Part shown: piece by piece, positions 62,921-64,000 of the stretch
How the letters are laid out: every line of letters starts with the position of its first letter
How positions within the stretch are numbered: position 1 is the first letter of the stretch
NCBI GenBank assembly: GCA_964497925.1
Contig: CAZCFE010000004.1
Location: forward strand, 22,956-86,955
Direction: 5' to 3'
From: CAIYWZ01 sp964497925
GTDB taxonomy: Bacteria; Pseudomonadota; Alphaproteobacteria; CAIYWZ01
Length of the DNA stretch: 64,000 nucleotides
The notes under the pieces: generated by a model
The model's database searches: none
Told to the model about the DNA's origin: nothing
Seen by the model: the letters and a program-made list of their open reading frames with translations, nothing else
Program-made: the position numbers and the translations under genes

Positions 62921-63514
62921 ATGATGGGTATTTATTCATTAAGAAAATCTGTAGTAACAATCATGTTTATGTGTGTGTTTTCATTGAAAATATTCGGATC
63001 TGAGTCTGTATTTGATTGGAAAAGTGATGAATTTCCCGAAGGTCTTAAGAGCACGTTAACAACTATAGAGAGAACAATTTCTAATCTGGCAATTATTTCT
63101 GAATATGATTTCCTTGCACCATCTTCATACTATCATGACCTTTTCAAGATGGCAGTATTTTCCCCGAATGTTTATTGTGTTGCTACTTTAATAGATTCTT
63201 TTTTAGAAAGCATGGTGTCTGTACAAGAGGGGCGAGATGTTCTCTTTTCAAGGCGAATATCTTTTGATGAAAGACTTCGTCTTTCTTTAAATGAATTGGT
63301 GCAATCTTTGAATGATTTAAAAAATGGATTAAACGCTCAAATTATACACAATCAATTAGTTTTTGGTCTGGAAAATGAAGAAAGAGTTAAGATAGATGGC
63401 CTTTTTGCAGCTCATGGGTTGCAAGCAGGCCTTGCTATGAAAAGAGAAGCACAGAGACGAAGAGCACCGGCATCAGGCAGCATTACTATTGAGCAAAGTC
63501 TTAATATCAAATAA
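62921..63514 (+). CDS. Exported protein of unknown function (197 aa)
   Basis: Not recognised. The signal peptide (GIYSLRKSVVTIMFMCVFSLKIFG) is followed by a helical protein of about 165 residues with one Cys (VYCVATLIDSF) and a charged end. Near the C-terminus is a basic patch (MKREAQRRRAP). It resembles other exported proteins here in having an FGSE/FG-type signal end, but no sequence repeat is shared. It is followed at 63748 by another exported gene. Confidence 0.68.
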   Translation: MMGIYSLRKSVVTIMFMCVFSLKIFGSESVFDWKSDEFPEGLKSTLTTIERTISNLAIISEYDFLAPSSYYHDLFKMAVFSPNVYCVATLIDSFLESMVSVQEGRDVLFSRRISFDERLRLSLNELVQSLNDLKNGLNAQIIHNQLVFGLENEERVKIDGLFAAHGLQAGLAMKREAQRRRAPASGSITIEQSLNIK

Positions 63515-63747
63515 AAAAATCCAATGAAGAAAATTAAAAATTAAGGATAAAGTAAGGATATTAACACTGAAATTATATAAATTTGGACAGGGGATTTTGA
63601 AGATTATTAGTCCTTCTTGAAAAAATGATCACTGGGAACTTTTAATGGGTTTTTTAAAATAATATTTCTATTAACAAAGGTTTAACCTTTATCTTTGTAA
63701 ACTATTGGATATTGGGTTTAACATGTTAATAAAGACGAGGTTGTTTT

Positions 63748-64000
63748 ATGAAGCTAAGTGTTTCGACTTCTTTAAGGACATTTACTGCTTTTTTGATGTT
63801 GGGCGTAGCTTTGAGGGTTCAGGTGCTTGCTGATGGTGATGATCTTGCTAAAGAGGCATTAGAAATTGCCCAATTGCAGGCGATGTTAGCCAAAAAAGTT
63901 GGGGCATTGAATTATAGTGATAAAAGGGTGTATGATAGTTCTTTGCAAGCGCGGGCATCTCTTATTGAGGATTCTGGCACAAGACAAGGTGTTTTAGACG
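63748..64000 (+). CDS. Exported protein, 5' part (cut by window end)
   Basis: The ATG at 63748 with GAGG 7 bp upstream starts a signal peptide (MKLSVSTSLRTFTAFLMLGVALRVQVLADG). An acidic helical stretch follows (DLAKEALEIAQLQAMLAKKVG). The frame stays open to base 64000, so at least 84 residues are present and the rest lies outside. No family is recognised. Confidence 0.75.
   Translation, partial: MKLSVSTSLRTFTAFLMLGVALRVQVLADGDDLAKEALEIAQLQAMLAKKVGALNYSDKRVYDSSLQARASLIEDSGTRQGVLD

Overview
This is an AT-rich chromosomal segment that looks like an alphaproteobacterium. Support comes from the flagellar order fliF-fliG-fliH-fliN-flbD-flhA-flhF-flhG-fliL-fliM-(small membrane ORF)-motE, the FlbD-type regulator, the CIRCE element at dnaK, a SapC-family protein and an N-terminally anchored c-type cytochrome. 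The AT-richness, the PD-(D/E)XK/AAA-ATPase gene and the many predicted exported proteins of unknown function suggest a host-associated lineage, for example Holosporales or Rickettsiales-like. No rRNA is present to settle this. A run of 10 N at 56485-56494 shows the window comes from a scaffolded draft assembly.

Layout. 1-675: 3' part of signal peptidase I. 684-3727 (-): four translationally coupled paralogous genes for exported proteins that share one eight-cysteine module. This is the most unusual block in the window. 3916-15727 (+): twelve-gene flagellar operon covering MS-ring, rotor, export gate, regulators and MotE. 15838: tRNA-Phe. 15930-21126 (-): ABC exporter/importer fusion, RsmB-type rRNA methyltransferase, SH3 protein, thiolase, LolA. 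21226: tRNA-Val, then a solute-binding protein with a clear terminator. 22284-26060 (-): a 1258-residue exported helical-repeat protein. 26135-28392 (-): lpdA-lipA. 28495-30156 (-): AAA-ATPase/PD-(D/E)XK protein. 30391 (+): mutL. 32145-35013 (-): acetyltransferase-ubiG-nagZ-pgpA. 35093-39307 (-): dnaK-dnaJ-hemW with CIRCE. 39452-40582 (-): predicted exported NUDT9-like Nudix hydrolase. 40641-46525 (-): rpmI-rplT-[terminator/attenuator]-pheS-pheT-lepA. 47050-55610: lipoprotein with a probable outer-membrane barrel, truA, an exported protein with a J-domain-like segment, cytochrome c, an exported protein that may start at ATA, a J-domain protein, a GyrI-like protein and MarC. 55970-58203 (+): RluC-like synthase (interrupted by the N gap) and an NlpC/P60 lipoprotein. 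58325-61719 (+): PAS protein lacking a kinase domain, SapC, TatD. 61722-62600 (-): predicted lipoprotein nucleotidyltransferase. 62921-64000 (+): two exported unknowns, the last cut by the window end.

How the parts fit. Housekeeping genes (translation, protein folding, lipoylation, mismatch repair, envelope turnover) alternate with exported proteins. Two of the exported candidates look like enzymes of NAD/ADP-ribose chemistry: a NUDT9-type ADP-ribose hydrolase and a NadD/NMNAT-type nucleotidyltransferase. Both are unexpected outside the cytoplasm and could act in a host. With the four-gene eight-cysteine family and the 1258-residue repeat protein, these are the main candidates for undescribed biology. 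All functional assignments rest on reading motifs; no database search was possible.
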